Assembly: GCF_033807575.1 (NCBI RefSeq)
Contig: NC_084726.1
Location: 3,658,001 to 3,722,000 of the forward strand
Source: Cydia pomonella
Taxonomy: Eukaryota > Arthropoda > Insecta > Lepidoptera > Tortricidae
Direction of reading: 5' to 3'
DNA: 64,000 bases
Below, one piece after another: positions 54,839 through 64,000 of the stretch. Position 1 is the stretch's first letter; each line of letters starts with the position of its first letter. Position numbers and translations under genes: made by a program. The notes beneath the pieces are model-generated. The model searched no databases and had not been told where the DNA came from. It saw only the letters and a program-made list of their open reading frames with translations.

Positions 54839-55020
54839 TTTTTTATACCACTTTGGTGGCAAACAAGCATACGACCCGCCTGATGGTAAGTAGTCACCGT
54901 AGCATATGGACGTCTACAAATCCGTAGGTTTTATATGCGCGTTGCCGACCCGTTAAAAACCTGTACATTCCTTTTTTGAAGAACCCCATAACTGTAGAGT
55001 AGACCGTCGGGAAAACCTCG
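54839..55020 (-). mobile_element. LINE C-terminal end with family-A tail
   Basis: The minus strand reads AEVFPTVYSTVMGFFKKGMY, RFLTG and then degrades into 'cgcgcatataaaa' and the tail 'caccaaagtggtat' plus an A run. It matches LINE endings 'NELPAEVFP...FKK..YRFL.GRQR'. Together with 37295-37522 it shows that the family-A tail is the 3' end of a LINE. Confidence 0.75.
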
Positions 55021-55360
55021 GCAGAAATTTCTAATTTTTCGGGAAATTTTTAGCTATGATCTTACTTTGAGCATTTTCTATTTTATTTGCACTAAGGGTC
55101 GGTTGCATTATTATTATTTATTATTATTATTAAATCATTTATTGCAGACAACATTGATCCATATACATATAACATTTATAAAAAGAATTAAAATAAAAAC
55201 GAAAATTTAAATCGATTTAAAAACTAGACATTAAAATTTACATGATTAAGCATTTCATTGATTAAATTAAAATAATAAATGGATTTAATAAACAAGGATA
55301 AAATAAATTAAAATGTCAAGCTTCCTATAAACTATAAATAACTGCAATTAAAATTAAAAA

Positions 55361-57094
55361 TTAAAATGTAAGAATATGAAGACTGTGCCAGTGTCTAGCA
55401 ATCGGGCAATCTAGCCTGTTTGCCACCAGGCTCAGGATGCTGTTTGGGCTCTCCCGTACACGGCGCATAATGGAAGCTGTCCGTTTTCGCAATATGGCCG
55501 GGAAACTATCTATATGTGAGTCCGCAAACATACCAGAAGCGCTGCAGTACCTAGGAAGACCCAACAGCATCCTTAGTATGTTATTATACTGAACGCGCAA
55601 GGCGTTTATTGCCCTCTGAGTATGGTTAACCCACAGGCTGCACGTGTACAAGGACTGGCAATATGCCTTAAATAGGGTTATTTTAACTTCCCTTGTACAT
55701 CGTGCAAACCTGCGAGCCACCATGTTGCCCCGGACAGCCAACGCCCTGCGCTCCCTCTCAATGTCTGGATCGTCCGAGAGGCACTCCGTGACCCAATGAC
55801 CCAGGTACTTGAATTTCTTGGTTCTATTAAGAGGTACTCCATACAGCGAGACATCCGGCACCCTATCCACCTTATGCTCTCGCGGCTGGAAAACTAGAAC
55901 CTCACTTTTAGCCACATTGTACCTAAGTCCATGCGTCACGGCATACTCCTCGCACATGCTCAAAAGTTTTCTGATTGCACAAACAGAGGGCCCCAACAGC
56001 ACCATGTCATCTGCGTAACTGATATTGTTTACCATTTCCCCGGCTATGGCACATCCGACCCTGGTGCTGCTGAGACTCTCTATGAGCGCATTGATGTATA
56101 GGTTGAAGAGACGCGGAGAGGATAACCCCCCCTGCCTCACCCCGCACCTCAACCTGTACTCATCAGAAAACGCGTTGCCCCACTTGACGACATTCGTTTG
56201 GTTATTGTACCAATAATCAAAAACACCTATTACCTCCTCTGGTACGTCTGTCTCTGTACGCAGCTTATGCCATAGTAGGTCGTATGACACCATATCAAAA
56301 GCTTTAGATAGGTCAAGAAAACACCCGTAAACCGGCGTTTTCCTATCGGTGTAGTATCGGACAGTGTGCTTGAGACAAAGAATTGCTGTTTCGGTCGATA
56401 ACCCAGCTCGGAAACCAAACTGTGCATCATGCAACTTAAGGTATTTACACAGCTGTCGATCAAGCAAACTGTCCAACACCTTAGCTACAGTGGTCGCTAG
56501 TGATATGGGTCTATAGTTGGACTTATCCGTCGGATCACCAGTTTTATTCTTGATTATTGGTACAACCACCGTTTTCATACACTCGTCAGGCAGATACGAG
56601 TGACGAACCGCCAGTGTGTAAAACATCGCTAACACACGCGGCAGGTGCCCTCCAGCATACTTAAGATGTTCAATACTAATACCATCATGACCAGGAGATT
56701 TACCCCTGGTCATATTACGCACGACTGAAGCTACCCCTGCCGCGTCAAACTTAATAGGCGACCCACACCTTCCGGTGACACTCTTCACCGCCTGACGAGT
56801 ACTTGCCTGACTATTTAGTGGCTTAACCAAAAACGTGTCCTTGAACATGTTTGCTATGTCCGCGGGCTCGTTGCAACCATCGACACCGAGAGGGACAGAC
56901 GGCCTAGGGTTCAGTTTATTCGTGTGTTTCCAAAAACTCTTAAAATCTTTTTTAGCGTGATGCGCAGCTAAAACATCCATCCTTATCCGTTCAGTATTAT
57001 CCTGGCACCATTTCAGCCTAGACTTAAAAATGCGCCTAGTTACCGCCATCCGCTCATAAAAGGGCCCGCTCGATGGTTTACCATGCGATACCCA
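55361..57094 (-). CDS. LINE ORF2, reverse transcriptase half
   Basis: This copies LINE RNA into DNA at the nicked target. The open frame extends 5' into the hAT element (to 57157), but the first about 23 residues there are not LINE sequence. RT blocks occur in order: RGKSPGHDGIS, then VVVPIIKNK with NYRPISLATT, then AQFGFRAGLSTETA, then motif A FLDLSKAFD (catalytic Asp), motif B CGVRQGGLSSPRLFNLYIN, motif C ISYADDMVLLGP (YADD), motif D YNVAKSEVLVF and motif E KFKYLGHWVTE. The C-terminal tail ends SLHILTF. No stop or frameshift is seen. The C-terminus closely resembles the fragment at 52705-53294. Joined to the EN half, ORF2 would be about 936 codons. Confidence 0.95.
   Translation of the reverse strand, partial: WVSHGKPSSGPFYERMAVTRRIFKSRLKWCQDNTERIRMDVLAAHHAKKDFKSFWKHTNKLNPRPSVPLGVDGCNEPADIANMFKDTFLVKPLNSQASTRQAVKSVTGRCGSPIKFDAAGVASVVRNMTRGKSPGHDGISIEHLKYAGGHLPRVLAMFYTLAVRHSYLPDECMKTVVVPIIKNKTGDPTDKSNYRPISLATTVAKVLDSLLDRQLCKYLKLHDAQFGFRAGLSTETAILCLKHTVRYYTDRKTPVYGCFLDLSKAFDMVSYDLLWHKLRTETDVPEEVIGVFDYWYNNQTNVVKWGNAFSDEYRLRCGVRQGGLSSPRLFNLYINALIESLSSTRVGCAIAGEMVNNISYADDMVLLGPSVCAIRKLLSMCEEYAVTHGLRYNVAKSEVLVFQPREHKVDRVPDVSLYGVPLNRTKKFKYLGHWVTECLSDDPDIERERRALAVRGNMVARRFARCTREVKITLFKAYCQSLYTCSLWVNHTQRAINALRVQYNNILRMLLGLPRYCSASGMFADSHIDSFPAILRKRTASIMRRVRESPNSILSLVANRLDCPIARHWHSLHILTF
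57087..57094. repeat. Target-site duplication of the hAT element, left copy
   Basis: GATACCCA, identical to 59064-59071. Eight bases is the usual hAT duplication length. Confidence 0.95.
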
Positions 57095-59063
57095 CAGTGC
57101 CGGATTAAGACATTTTGATGCCCTAAGCATTTCTAGACCATGGTGCCCCCTCATCAAGAGTACATTGAATTTTCTTGGTAAATTGAGTGACGTTTATTGC
57201 CGCATTACTGCTGAGAATAGAATTTTCAATCCAACACATCATTTTATCACGGAAATTGACAGTACTGCAGTAGTAATGTTTCAACAGTAAGGTCAAGTGT
57301 TAGCAAATTGAAGATCGTGCTTCGCATAAGGCCGGAGGCGAGCCAACCAATGTCCAAGTATGAGAAGACATAAAAGGCATAGGCCGTTCTCCGCACAGGG
57401 TTTTGCAACCTCTAGAGCTTTCCTGCGAAGCTCATTCATGTGAGGGCAAAGGCAGAGCTTCAGTAGGAGCTTAGCCATTAGGGGACTTAATAGGGTAAGA
57501 TTTAAAATTACCACTGATCCGATGTTTCAAAAACTGCGTTGTCCCCATGGTCTCGGAAAAGACTAGGTAAAGTCGACATCAGTATCTTGACGTTGGAGGT
57601 AATTTTAGAACTTAATCAAACGCGATTAAGTCCCGTTTTCTTAAATAATAATGTGTCACAATTAGGCCAATAAAATCAGTTTTCTTCGAATTTGGTCCTA
57701 AAATGCGTGTAATCCGAGTTTGCTCCATTCCTGGAGGTGTGCATAAATGTTTCCTCTTTTTCAGTTTTTTTGCTTGAAAATCGAAAACGGTACGTCCGAC
57801 GTAAAATTTGTTCTAATTATGATTAAAACTGATATCTGAGGATCCGAAATGTAATTTAATTATGTTCTTGCAATAAAACATATTGATTTATTGAAGGTAC
57901 CCTAATATGTATTCCTAGTCTAAATTGTATAAAAAGGTCGACATTTTTTATTTTTGGTAAAATCATGTTAAAAATCCAAAAACGCGTTCTTACCAGTGTC
58001 TAATCCACGAACTGTCCTATGTCCTTCAAAATCAAGTGGTTTCGACAGGAAAAAAATATCTCCTAAGGATCCCAAAATGTATGCCCCCTGGGATGGAGCA
58101 AACTTGGATTACACGCATTTAGAATGAAATGAAAGTATTAAAACATTTTCCAGCTTGCTGGGAATTAATTCCTCAAAACGCTATTTTTGGATTTAATTTG
58201 ATTGGCCTAAATCGTGAAAGTTTAAATCAGTGTTTTTAAAGGCAAAGTCTAAGGCTGAGCTTTTCATAAGGCTGAACGCGCGGAGCGTTCGATCGGCGGA
58301 TGAGGCCAAAGGTCGAGCTGGAAGAAAGCATTTGAATTTGACCACTGGCGAGGTATGAATGGCTGAACGTCCGGAGCGTCCGATCGCGGTGGGTTATCAT
58401 ACAATACAACTGATGGCGTGGTGTGAGCAAGGCAGAAGGCCCAGCTTCGAGAGAGGACAGCTTAGATTTGGATCCATGTTAAGTGAAAGTAAGGCAGTTT
58501 GCACAAAGTAGAAGGCCTAGCGTCGCATAAGACCTAACGCCGAACTGCAAAAGAGTGGCTTGAAATCGAACCTATGTAATCACGGTTCTCCTACTGCTCG
58601 GCCTTTGGCTTAAGTGGAAACCAAAACTTAATAAGTTGCTTTTGGTTTTGTGCCTTCGCGGGGCCCTTTATAACAGTTTGACAATTAGGTCGCAGGATCG
58701 TGGTTCTGCACCAACTCGGCTAGGCCGACACATCTGGCGTGCAAGAGAGCAAAATTCGCTACAAAATCGGTAATCTACGTCGAGAAAATCGGTTGGCCAC
58801 AAGCCCGGCGGTAAGATATTTTGGCTTTTAGCTTTGAGGGCCTCTGCGAAGGGTTGGTGATGTGCTTACGTGTCCTCACTCTATTACGACCCTTCGTTAT
58901 TAGATGGGTACTTGCACACGTCAAAGTCGACAACAAGTTTCGTGTACATAAGTACTACGACTGCGATGCAGCCTGCGCGTTTTTTTCCTACGATTTTGGT
59001 GCCCCCCCTAGACGTGGTGCCCTAAGCAAGTGCTTATTTTGCTTAATGGTTAATCCGGCACTG
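57095..59063. mobile_element. hAT-type non-autonomous element, 1,969 bp
   Basis: The ends CAGTGCCGGATTAA and TTAATCCGGCACTG are perfectly inverted, and 'tgccctaagca' lies near both ends. It is flanked by 8-bp GATACCCA on each side. It carries no transposase frame; the short frames inside (57293-57514, 58236-58430, 58821-59102) have no motif. The right half is rich in loose repeats such as 'aaggc(c)gag' and 'ctgaacg(t/c)(c/g)cggagcg(t)'. A second inverted-repeat element is nested at 57662-58210. It must have been moved by a hAT transposase supplied elsewhere. Confidence 0.93.
57662..58210. mobile_element. Inverted-repeat element nested inside the hAT element
   Basis: The ends TTAGGCCAAT (57662-57671) and ATTGGCCTAA (58201-58210) are inverted. 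A longer inner inverted pair follows, 'atgcgtgtaatccgagtttg' and 'ctccatt' against 'ggatggagcaaacttggatt' and 'acacgcatt'. No open frame is present. The target duplication is uncertain, since the terminal TTA/TAA may itself be the duplication. It may be a MITE or an internal feature of the hAT element. Confidence 0.6.
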
Positions 59064-60148
59064 GATACCCATTGCAAGAAATGGTGCCTGGCTTCTTTGT
59101 GAGCAGGATAAACATGCTTGTTCCAGCCTACCACACACTTTCTTTTCCTGTTCCTACAACTAGACCCAGATGCACTCGCCTCACTCGCATATTTTAGCGT
59201 ATTAACAATCTTATTATATAAATGATCTATCACTACTCTGTGTTCACGTTTATTACACAAACCATCACAACATTCAGTAAACTCCGTCGGGAAGTCTATA
59301 CATCTAAGTCCCTCATTACATAAATAATGGTATTTTTCGATTTGTGCAGCATCCCTATGTCCCCACAATACCTTATTATACATATTGCTGGGCAGACTTT
59401 GAACAGGTTTCAAAACATTTATGTCACAGCTGATTTCCAAGGCTAAGTGGTCAGACCAAACTGCCCCGTAATGCACCTTCACGTACGTCACTGATTGCAT
59501 CGCTGCCTCGGTCACTAAACAATGGTCAAGCCAGCGCGTACAACCGTGTGCATCACTCACATACGTAAAAGTATCGGACGTTACGCCTAACTTAACAATA
59601 TCCGCGCATAACCACGACTGATCCTCACAAAACTTCAATAATTCACGACCAAACAAGCTAACCGGATGCGCATTGAAATCTCCTAGTATATAAACTGAGG
59701 ATAGCTCAACACTCTCCACGATAGCGCATACTTCACTCAGGCACTCTGTAAAGTCACTCAAGTTGTCAGCATGGTTGACGGGCATGTAAATCGAAAACAC
59801 CAAAAACGAACGATCGCAAACTTGCACCTTAATTGCAGCGAGCCGATCACTAGCACAGTCAATCACAGACACTGAGTCGAACGCACTTTTCTTCCATAAT
59901 AACGCTACTCCTCCATATGGCCTACCGCGTATTATACCTACAGTGTCATCGATACTAGACTTGCCCGTAAAACCAAAGCTGTCATCAATGCTGCCTAAAT
60001 ATGCCAAGCTGTGATTAAATAGCCAATGTTCCTGCAAAGCTATAATATGGGCATGTTTACATAAAGATCTAACATAGTCAACAGAGCGCGTGACTGATTT
60101 ACAATTATAACTAACAAAATTACATTTACTCAGATTATTATTATACAT
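59064..60148 (-). CDS. LINE ORF2, endonuclease half
   Basis: An apurinic-type endonuclease domain that nicks the target. The start ATG is at 60148, 25 nt after the ORF1 stop. Motifs in order: NFVSYNCKS (about residue 10), ALQEHWL with the catalytic Glu at about 40, YGGVALLWKKS, YMPVNH, LGDFNAHP (156-162), WLDHCLV (206-212) and VWSDHLALEIS with the final Asp-His (233-234). All expected catalytic residues appear present. The LINE reading ends HHFLQWVS at the insertion site; the last about 22 residues of the open frame belong to the hAT element. In the original element it ran on into the RT half with no frame change. Confidence 0.95.
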
Positions 60149-60173
60149 TTAAAATATTTTATGATTTATTTAT

Positions 60174-61538
60174 CTAAACAGCTGAGTCTATCTGCCTATT
60201 TTTAAAATGAATGAAACGCCTGAATGAAATATTCTTAGGCCATAGCGCTTCATTCATAAAAATGTCCAGACTTTGCCTAGGCACAAACATCTTGTAAGCA
60301 TCATAGTCCTTATCTTGCTTCATAGATACTTTTACAAGTGTGACTTTAATATTTGTTTTTTCCCGAATGTAATCAACAATGTCCCCCGGCAACGTACTCC
60401 TGTCAACATTGTTTATAAACAACGGAATCCTGGGCTCGGCTGCTCTAAAATTGCAATTGGTGTTTGTTGTAGCCGTTCCTTTATCGCCAATAAACCGGTT
60501 CTTATAGCGCTTTTTCTGCACAGTAACCCACTCAGAGTTCGTTTCTTCTCGCTTCCACTCCCCCGGTGCCAAAAGTACGTCTACAAAAGATTTATCCTGC
60601 GCCTTAGAAACATTCTTTAACGATGAATGCCCACTCAGCTCCCCGCTTCCAGATGATGATTCTCGACCTAAGTGACTCGCGACAGTAGCATGATCCGAAA
60701 CGTCATTCGGCTGCGCAAGCGCTGCCGATACAGAAAGCGCAGTATTGGCTTCGCGCTGATCGCGGAGCACTTCGGCCGATGAAGCAGATGCTACGGAGCT
60801 TGTACGTACGCGCGAGCGAGACGGCAACTCGACGCAACCGGTATCGCCCGCACGGTGACTCGCCTCATCGTTTTCCGTACCAGACCGAAATGACAAGTGC
60901 GGTGGAAGGCCTATTGGTCCACTATTCAAATTTAAATGCACGTTATGCGCCCCTCGGCGGTTATTAATGTTGGCTTTTTGCGAAAAATTAAAATCCACTT
61001 CTTGATGACTATCGTTTACCACTGTGTCGTATCTGTTGCACATTAATTCTTGTTTCATCTGTTGTACGAGTAATTTGGAAGCATACGTATCCTTTATGAT
61101 TTCCAAATCCTGTTTAAGCACCGTGATGTCCTTAAGAAATCTTGACACATCCAGGTGATCCCAGGTTATCGGAGGAAGCTTATTTAGGTCACAGGCCACG
61201 AACACGGGTAACTTCTCACTGTCCGTTACTTTAAAAACATTGATGATGTCAAACAAATCCTTGCTACTTTTCCCCTCCTTGCTCTTTGTCTTGCGTTTGA
61301 TATTGCGCAGTTCTGTCGAAATAGAGTGAAAAAGTAAAGATTTAGCCTTCTCGATGTCTTCTACACTGAACGCTGAAGAGCATATTTTCACTAAACTGTC
61401 ACTTTCCATAATCATGTGTTTATTTTGTATAAAACACAGCGTCTCATTCACAACTAAATTGCAGTTAATGCACTTCACTAAATTCACAGATGACATTATA
61501 AAACTCGTAACAGGCAGAGTGCCTACCGCCCGTTGCAT
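60174..61538 (-). CDS. LINE ORF1 protein
   Basis: Probably an RNA-binding partner protein of the LINE particle. The open frame runs from 61550 (GTG codon), but the first ATG is at 61538, giving 454 residues; a second Met (MSSVNLVKC) lies 13 residues further on. Near the N-terminus CINCN and nearby residues resemble the zinc-binding start of CR1-group ORF1 proteins. The helical part LFDIINVFKVTDSEKLPVFV, with DVSRFLKDITVLKQDLEIIK following, looks like their coiled-coil region. A Ser-rich linker follows. The C-terminal part (IPLFINNVDRSTLPGDIVDY, IREKTNIKVTLVKVSMK) resembles an RRM-like fold. No stops or shifts are seen. The ORF2 start lies 25 nt downstream. Confidence 0.85.
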   Translation of the reverse strand: MQRAVGTLPVTSFIMSSVNLVKCINCNLVVNETLCFIQNKHMIMESDSLVKICSSAFSVEDIEKAKSLLFHSISTELRNIKRKTKSKEGKSSKDLFDIINVFKVTDSEKLPVFVACDLNKLPPITWDHLDVSRFLKDITVLKQDLEIIKDTYASKLLVQQMKQELMCNRYDTVVNDSHQEVDFNFSQKANINNRRGAHNVHLNLNSGPIGLPPHLSFRSGTENDEASHRAGDTGCVELPSRSRVRTSSVASASSAEVLRDQREANTALSVSAALAQPNDVSDHATVASHLGRESSSGSGELSGHSSLKNVSKAQDKSFVDVLLAPGEWKREETNSEWVTVQKKRYKNRFIGDKGTATTNTNCNFRAAEPRIPLFINNVDRSTLPGDIVDYIREKTNIKVTLVKVSMKQDKDYDAYKMFVPRQSLDIFMNEALWPKNISFRRFIHFKNRQIDSAV

Positions 61539-61854
61539 ACGCGCATACACATCAAGCGCACGGCGCAGACTGACATTGCACCAATCACAATCGATGAAAT
61601 GAACTGATCAACGTCACTCAATAGAGAGCTATTTAACTTCCCATACAATACAATTTTGCGAATGATTTGATGGTGACAGTTTGGCAACCATTAGGTTTAT
61701 CATACAAGAAAGGGTACTCGTACTCAACTATCCGGCTACGATGTGAATGTAGTCTAAAATTCAGACACGTATTTTTTTTAGCTGGCCAATCTCAGCCTAT
61801 TGTACTGAAAAGTGACTATACCGCTTAATTCTGTAGAGAGTTTTGTTCAATCAA

Positions 61855-62268
61855 TCATCATCATCATCATTTAAGAGCATGGCTCTTGTCGGTGGAGTAG
61901 ACGCCAGTTTTCGCGGTCCTCGGCCAAGTTCTTTAGGTCCCTGTAAGACACGACATTTACTTTTCCTTTTAGTTGCTGCGTGTAACTTGCTCGTGGTTTT
62001 CCTCTTCCTCTCTACCTTCGATCTTGCCTTCTAAAATAGTTTTAAAGAAAGTGTCGTGTCTTATCAAGTGACCTATCATTTTTCCTCGTCTATTCTCTAT
62101 GGTCCTCAGTAGGTTTCTCCTCTCTCCAACAATTCGCAGCACTTCCTCGTTCGTTTTTTTCTCAGTCCAACTTATTCTCTCCATTCTTCTCCACAACCAC
62201 ATCTCAAAAGCCTCAAAGCTTTTCCTATCCTTCTGCCTCATTGTCCACGTCTCACACCCATACAATAG
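61855..62268 (-). mobile_element. RTE-type LINE fragment with 12-bp target duplication
   Basis: The minus strand reads YGCETWTMRQKDRKSFEAFE, MWLWRRMERISWTEKKTNEE, GKMIGHLIRHDTFFKTILEG and, after a frame change near 61985, DLKNLAEDRENWRLLHRQEP before the stop. It ends in an (ATG/ATC)n tail (61856-61871). It is flanked by TTGTTCAATCAA at 61843-61854 and 62269-62280. It is 5'-truncated after the RT core and belongs to a different subfamily from 52169-52688. Confidence 0.9.
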
Positions 62269-62289
62269 TTGTTCAATCAAATTGTTAGT

Positions 62290-63886
62290 TAATTTAATTA
62301 CTGGTTTGAGAACATGAAAAAATAATGAGCACGTGTTTTTTTTTTTTTAACAAAACTAGGCTTCGTTTGATTTAGTGCGGCTAGTTCTACTTAGCCAATT
62401 TCATTGAATTTATTCGGGTAATTCCGAACACTTCAGATGATAGAATAAGAATTGGTGATATTCCTAATAATCCGACATTCTGAAGTATTCCCAAATACAC
62501 ATGATATTAGGCTTCGGATATTTCACTATGATGACCGTAAGGAAAAGAGCAAAGCTGTAGCTTTCTATCTGCCCGCCTGTCCTAGTTTAACTAGTAAAGT
62601 TTAATTAATTTTCCTCTCCTGAGTTTTCATTAAGCTTATGTCTATAATACATATAATGCGCACGAGGTTTCCTAGTCCAAGTCCATACTAGAACATCCGA
62701 TTTAAGTACTTGACGATTATTTAGTTCATGTTTTTTTATTTAAAAAAAGGTAAGCATTTGTCAATCTCCCTTGATGGTAAGTGCCGATGCATGCTTACCC
62801 AAAAGACGTCTATTCACTTTGGATTTTACAGATCCAAGTTATAGTGAGCTGGTTCTTAATCTTAATCATATGGTCCCTGAAAGCAATATGTCAGCGAATT
62901 TATAAACAGACCTACCAACAACCCTACAAACAGATTTATAAACAGATCAACAAATGACTCATAAGTATTTTGGTTTCAAACAAACAATTGAGGGTCGGCA
63001 GACGGAAGAGTGATTTTGTCGAGTGATCCCTTAGCACTGAATGATAACCACTATTCTAGATTTTGGCTTATTTCGAACAACGTCAAATAAATACTGTAAC
63101 TAAAAATGTTTCAACTGTCGACTCCCTATTTCAAATAATTGGTATTCTAGTAATTACAACAATTTGTGATGATTTCCTCGTCAGTTTGATGAAAATATTA
63201 AAGCAAGTACCTGAATGAAAACCGACTCAGAAAAACCCTTCGCTTTGGGTGATATTTCTTCTGGCGCGTGTTTGAATCCACCACACATCGGGAAAACTCC
63301 CAAGGGATTCTGCAAACGAAATGGTAATTTTCGTAACGGTAAATTTACGATGCTTTCGTGGAATTACGCTGCATGCCTAGTTCCGTTAAATAATTAATGA
63401 ATATCAGGGAATGAATGCATTGGAATTGGGAACACATTAGTAGAGGAGCAGTAGTAGAAGCACAGGGCGGATTTTATTTCATCCCTCATCGGAGGAACCT
63501 ATGTTTTCGCTATAGATAATCTCTTCTATTTTCTGATGTTCCTAACTGCATAAGGTTTTTAAATCCTTAGACCTACGTTAAATCACTGACTTTGTAGCTA
63601 GTGACACGATGAATTTAACTAGGCGTTAAGCGAAATAATCTTTGCATAGAAGGCCTTCAATATATACATTTTCCTCCTAACATATGCCCTTTTTTGCAAG
63701 GCAAGCAGATTGATTCACTTGACCTGGTTTTCTCACACGCCATCTAAAGCCGTGTGTACATCAACACTAACGAGCGATGGTTATTGATGCGTGACTCGTG
63801 TGCTTACTCTGTAAATGTTTAAAGTTGCATTGGACCCGCAAAAATACTACTCAAAGCTGGTGAATTCTTTGCAATTTTGTATATTT
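62290..63886. other. AT-rich intergenic DNA
   Basis: At 62745-62815 there is a short structured stretch (aggtaagcatttgtcaatct, atggtaagtgccgatgcatg) with a T run upstream, possibly another retroposon tail. 'ccaacaaccctacaaacaga' and 'tataaacag' repeats lie near 62902-62950. No gene is supported. Confidence 0.4.
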
Positions 63887-64000
63887 CAGGGATCGGCACC
63901 GGTTTTTTGGAAAAACTTTGAAATAAACATATATTTCGGTTTATTTTATACTCCAAATATAGGACTCGGTTGTGTTTTTTGATAACGACTTCGTATTATT
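63887..64000. mobile_element. hAT-type MITE (CAGGGATCGG family), copy 3, cut by the window end
   Basis: It begins CAGGGATCGGCACCGGTTTT and continues 'aataaacatatatttcggtt', 'tattttatactccaaatata' and 'ataacgacttcgtattatt', matching copies 1 and 2. The right end and duplication lie beyond the window. The expected left duplication would be 63879-63886 (tatatttC-like). Confidence 0.88.

Larger units (their letters stand above)
55110..61610 (-). mobile_element. CR1/Zenon-like LINE, near-complete, interrupted by a hAT element
   Basis: A non-LTR retrotransposon on the minus strand with ORF1 (61538-60174) and ORF2 (60148-55361). ORF2 is split by the DNA transposon at 57095-59063. The 3' UTR of about 250 bp ends in (AAT)n at about 55110-55140. 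The 5' UTR upstream of ORF1 is short and its start is not sharply defined. Without the insertion the element is about 4.5 kb, a normal size for full-length CR1-group elements. Both frames lack internal stops, which suggests recent activity. The group assignment rests on ORF order, the type of ORF1, the EN-RT arrangement and the microsatellite tail; it is inferred, not computed. Confidence 0.85.

Noticed and set aside
57095..57157. Treating the start of the 598-codon frame (57157) as the true RT start
   Set aside because: The first about 20 codons are hAT element sequence; the LINE reading begins at the insertion border near 57094.
58988..59063. Treating the end of the endonuclease frame (58988) as the true protein end
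   Set aside because: The last about 22 codons lie in the hAT element and end by chance in its sequence.
60273..61602. Plus-strand frames opposite LINE ORF1
   Set aside because: They are mirror frames of the ORF1 coding sequence on the minus strand.
1..64000. LTR retrotransposon or endogenous virus
   Set aside because: No gag, protease, integrase or envelope signatures and no long direct terminal repeats were seen; all RT sequence is of the non-LTR type.

Overview
The window looks like repeat-rich, gene-poor nuclear DNA of an insect, most likely a moth or butterfly (Lepidoptera). The inference rests on repeat types seen directly: tRNA-derived SINEs with A and B boxes, RTE-type and CR1/Zenon-like LINE pieces, the poly(A)-ended repeat with the core 'caaacaagcatacggcccgc', many short palindromic MITEs, a short TTAGG-type motif, and AT-rich sequence. 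No complete host protein-coding gene, rRNA, genuine tRNA gene or CRISPR array was found. Almost all open frames are under 130 codons and lie in repeats or in AT-rich noise.

Layout. 1-9 kb: AT-rich DNA with an RTE LINE fragment, a 204-bp hAT MITE inserted in another repeat, four SINE pieces, one of them with an 11-bp target duplication, and a possible terminal exon (about 7.8 kb). 9-20 kb: palindromic MITEs (10.1, 13.2, 19.0-19.6 kb), a pogo-like element with many copies of a short motif (14.66-15.34 kb), LINE C-terminal fragments (12.0, 16.8-17.6 kb) and orphan coding-like stretches (9.4, 12.5, 15.4 kb). 20-33 kb: further MITEs (Tc1-like, hAT, piggyBac type), LINE tails, an inverted LINE junction (22.85 kb), and a 589-bp long-inverted-repeat element packed with a short motif (32.35-32.94 kb). 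34.2-35.6 kb: a tandem array of seven units of about 203 bp. 38-39.2 kb: remains of a THAP-domain gene split by an apparent intron that holds a palindromic MITE with a TTAGG-type loop. 40-47.8 kb: a LINE RT fragment, SINEs, several nested MITE/LINE insertions with visible target-site duplications, and a 445-bp tandem duplication. 51.9-53.3 kb: a cluster of three truncated LINEs. 55.1-61.6 kb: the best-preserved element, a CR1/Zenon-like LINE on the minus strand with full-length ORF1 and ORF2. Its ORF2 is interrupted only by a 1,969-bp hAT-type element flanked by an exact 8-bp duplication. 61.6-64 kb: an RTE fragment with a 12-bp duplication, AT-rich DNA, and a third hAT MITE cut by the window edge.

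How the parts relate. The window is a layered record of transposition. LINE enzymes explain the 5'-truncated copies with 11-14-bp duplications and probably mobilised the SINEs. DNA transposases of hAT, piggyBac, Tc1/pogo and PIF/Harbinger type explain the MITEs with 8-bp, TTAA, TA and TTA duplications. No transposase gene for these MITEs is visible, so they must have been moved from elsewhere. Family names are given from recognition only; no database search was possible.
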